Part shown: positions 62,947 to 64,000 of the stretch, piece after piece
Position numbering within the stretch: position 1 is the first letter of the stretch
How the letters are laid out: the number at the start of each line of letters is the position of its first letter
Assembly: GCA_023853785.1 (NCBI GenBank)
Contig: JAJIRX010000779.1
Span: 124,001-188,000 of the forward strand
From: Psilocybe azurescens
Lineage: Eukaryota > Basidiomycota > Agaricomycetes > Agaricales > Agrocybaceae
Length of the DNA: 64,000 nucleotides
Direction: 5' to 3'
The notes under the pieces: generated by a model
The model's database searches: none
What the model was told of the DNA's origin: nothing
Seen by the model: the letters and a program-made list of their open reading frames with translations, nothing else
Translations under genes and position numbers: made by a program

Positions 62947-64000
62947 TCATGCTGCGATACCGCTCCATTCCTCTTCCATCTCCTCTTTTTCACCGAGGCC
63001 AGGGGTTTATCAACTTTCGCTGGTTTCTTTTTCTTAGTCATTGTCATCTCACTTCCAGCCTCAGCCTTTTTCAGTCCCACCATGGTGTCATTCACTAGAA
63101 GAATATTTGAGCATGATGCTAAACCAAAAGGGAGGCAATGGCAGACTTACAGCCCCCGCAAGAAGATCGTCCACGATAGGTCGACTCCCTGATGTGATAT
63201 ATCTCGTTGATACACCTCTGGCGATCAAAGGCTGCGAGAGGAGGTGCTTGAGTTCGACTTTCATACCAGCCATTTTTTGATCCTTTGCTTTTCGTTTCCT
63301 CGTTGAAAGCTTATCTTCATCATCCGACTCACTACAGGTGATCGAACAAATACGCGTTAGTCCGGGCTAAAAGTAGGGATACTTGGTACTTCGCACCTAA
63401 GAAAATCTGAGTCCAAATCGACACCCAGAACTTCCGCTGTTTCTCGCATCCAATTCCGATCATGATTTGTTTTCTTGATTTTATGCTGGGTGTTTTCAAT
63501 CTTTCGAGCTAGTTGAACGCGAGTCTTGAGTTTATCTAGCATACTCAGGTCAACTGCTATTTCAGAAATTTCGGCCTCATCTAAATTGGAGTCAGATGAT
63601 CGTAGCATATCGAAAAAACAAGATAGTGTACCCACCTCGGCCTAGATTACTCAGAAGAGCTTTGACCACACGCCGCTCATCTGGGGAGACCATAATCATG
63701 CTAAAACCCTTCCGCATAGCACGAGCAGTTCGACCATTCCGGTGGATGTATGTATCGGCAGACCGAGGTATCTGGAAATGAATGACATGATCAACCGCCG
63801 GAATATCAAGTCCGCGTGCTGCAATGTCCGTTGCAAGAAGAACCGAGTTCGGCGTGTTCGTGAATCTGACAATGTCCAAATCAGATGATGTCGGTGAATA
63901 GAACATCATTGCGCCTACCTGTCAAGATTCTTCAAGCGTTGACGTTGTTCCAGTTGAGAATGAAGAGGGTAAGCATTGATTTTGAGGAGTTCAACTAATG
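62947..64000 (-). CDS. mak5: Mak5/DDX24 DEAD-box RNA helicase, C-terminal part
   Basis: This is the C-terminal half of a nucleolar ATP-dependent RNA helicase of the Mak5/DDX24 group, acting in 60S ribosomal subunit assembly. The 5' part lies beyond the right edge. Visible are the helicase C-lobe: [20 protein letters not shown] (spliced), [20 protein letters not shown] (motif V), [20 protein letters not shown] followed by AR (motif VI), and [17 protein letters not shown]. The Mak5-specific tail follows: [40 protein letters not shown], and [20 protein letters not shown] leading into [13 protein letters not shown]. It ends with a Lys-rich segment and [15 protein letters not shown] at 62947-62949. 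That end needs one extra A in the run at 62986-62990. Several introns of about 55 nt lie within the fragment. The tail signature distinguishes Mak5 from Drs1/DDX27. Confidence 0.9.

Overview
This is a nuclear genome window from a filamentous basidiomycete fungus, most likely a mushroom-forming Agaricomycete. The protein-coding genes are cut by many short introns, mostly about 50 to 110 nt, with canonical GT/AG ends. The recognisable proteins are fungal: DUF4246, DUF7729 and DUF6534-type membrane proteins, Atg11, Sdh5, Pwp2, Mak5 and an S53 sedolisin. There is no sign of a bacterial, viral or organellar origin.

Layout. 1-2 kb: the 3' end of a DUF4246 gene and a HAD-like hydrolase gene, both on +. 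5-6.6 kb: a DUF7729 membrane-anchored gene on -. 8.7-9.5 kb: three decayed copies of a repeated coding unit on -. 11.8-13.3 kb: a DUF1769 gene on +. About 13.5 kb: a possible 5S-rRNA-like stretch. 14.5-20.2 kb: a large low-complexity PH-domain protein on +. 20.8-22.6 kb: the PP1 catalytic subunit, seven clean exons. 26.2-28.2 kb: an MFS sugar transporter on -. 29.2-34.4 kb: atg11 on -, divergent from the small mitochondrial assembly gene sdh5 (34.7-35.3 kb, +). 35.4-38.1 kb: an S53 protease homologue on -. 38.7-40.1 kb: a DXD glycosyltransferase on -. 40.5 kb: a 176-bp pogo-type MITE with TA target duplication. 42-43.5 kb: a multi-pass membrane protein of DUF6534 type on +. 43.7-45 kb: two tiny single-membrane-span genes on -. 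45-58 kb is almost devoid of recognisable genes. 58.4-58.6 kb holds two perfect hairpins beside a T16 run. The window ends with two adjacent ribosome-biogenesis genes on -, pwp2 and mak5 (the latter running off the edge).

A property that cuts across genes is the number of single-base frame breaks. At least nine otherwise well-conserved genes need one or more 1-nt corrections, nearly all missing bases in short homopolymers (one is an extra base). Introns and both flanks stay conserved. The PP1, sdh5 and two small membrane genes are clean. The most economical reading is residual homopolymer error in a long-read-type assembly rather than mass pseudogenisation, so the breaks are reported but the genes are annotated as CDS.

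Functionally the window is a mix of housekeeping genes (PP1, Atg11, Sdh5, Pwp2, Mak5) and lineage-variable surface or secreted genes (transporter, protease homologue, glycosyltransferase, multi-pass protein). I saw no gene cluster of a secondary-metabolite, mating-type or defence kind.
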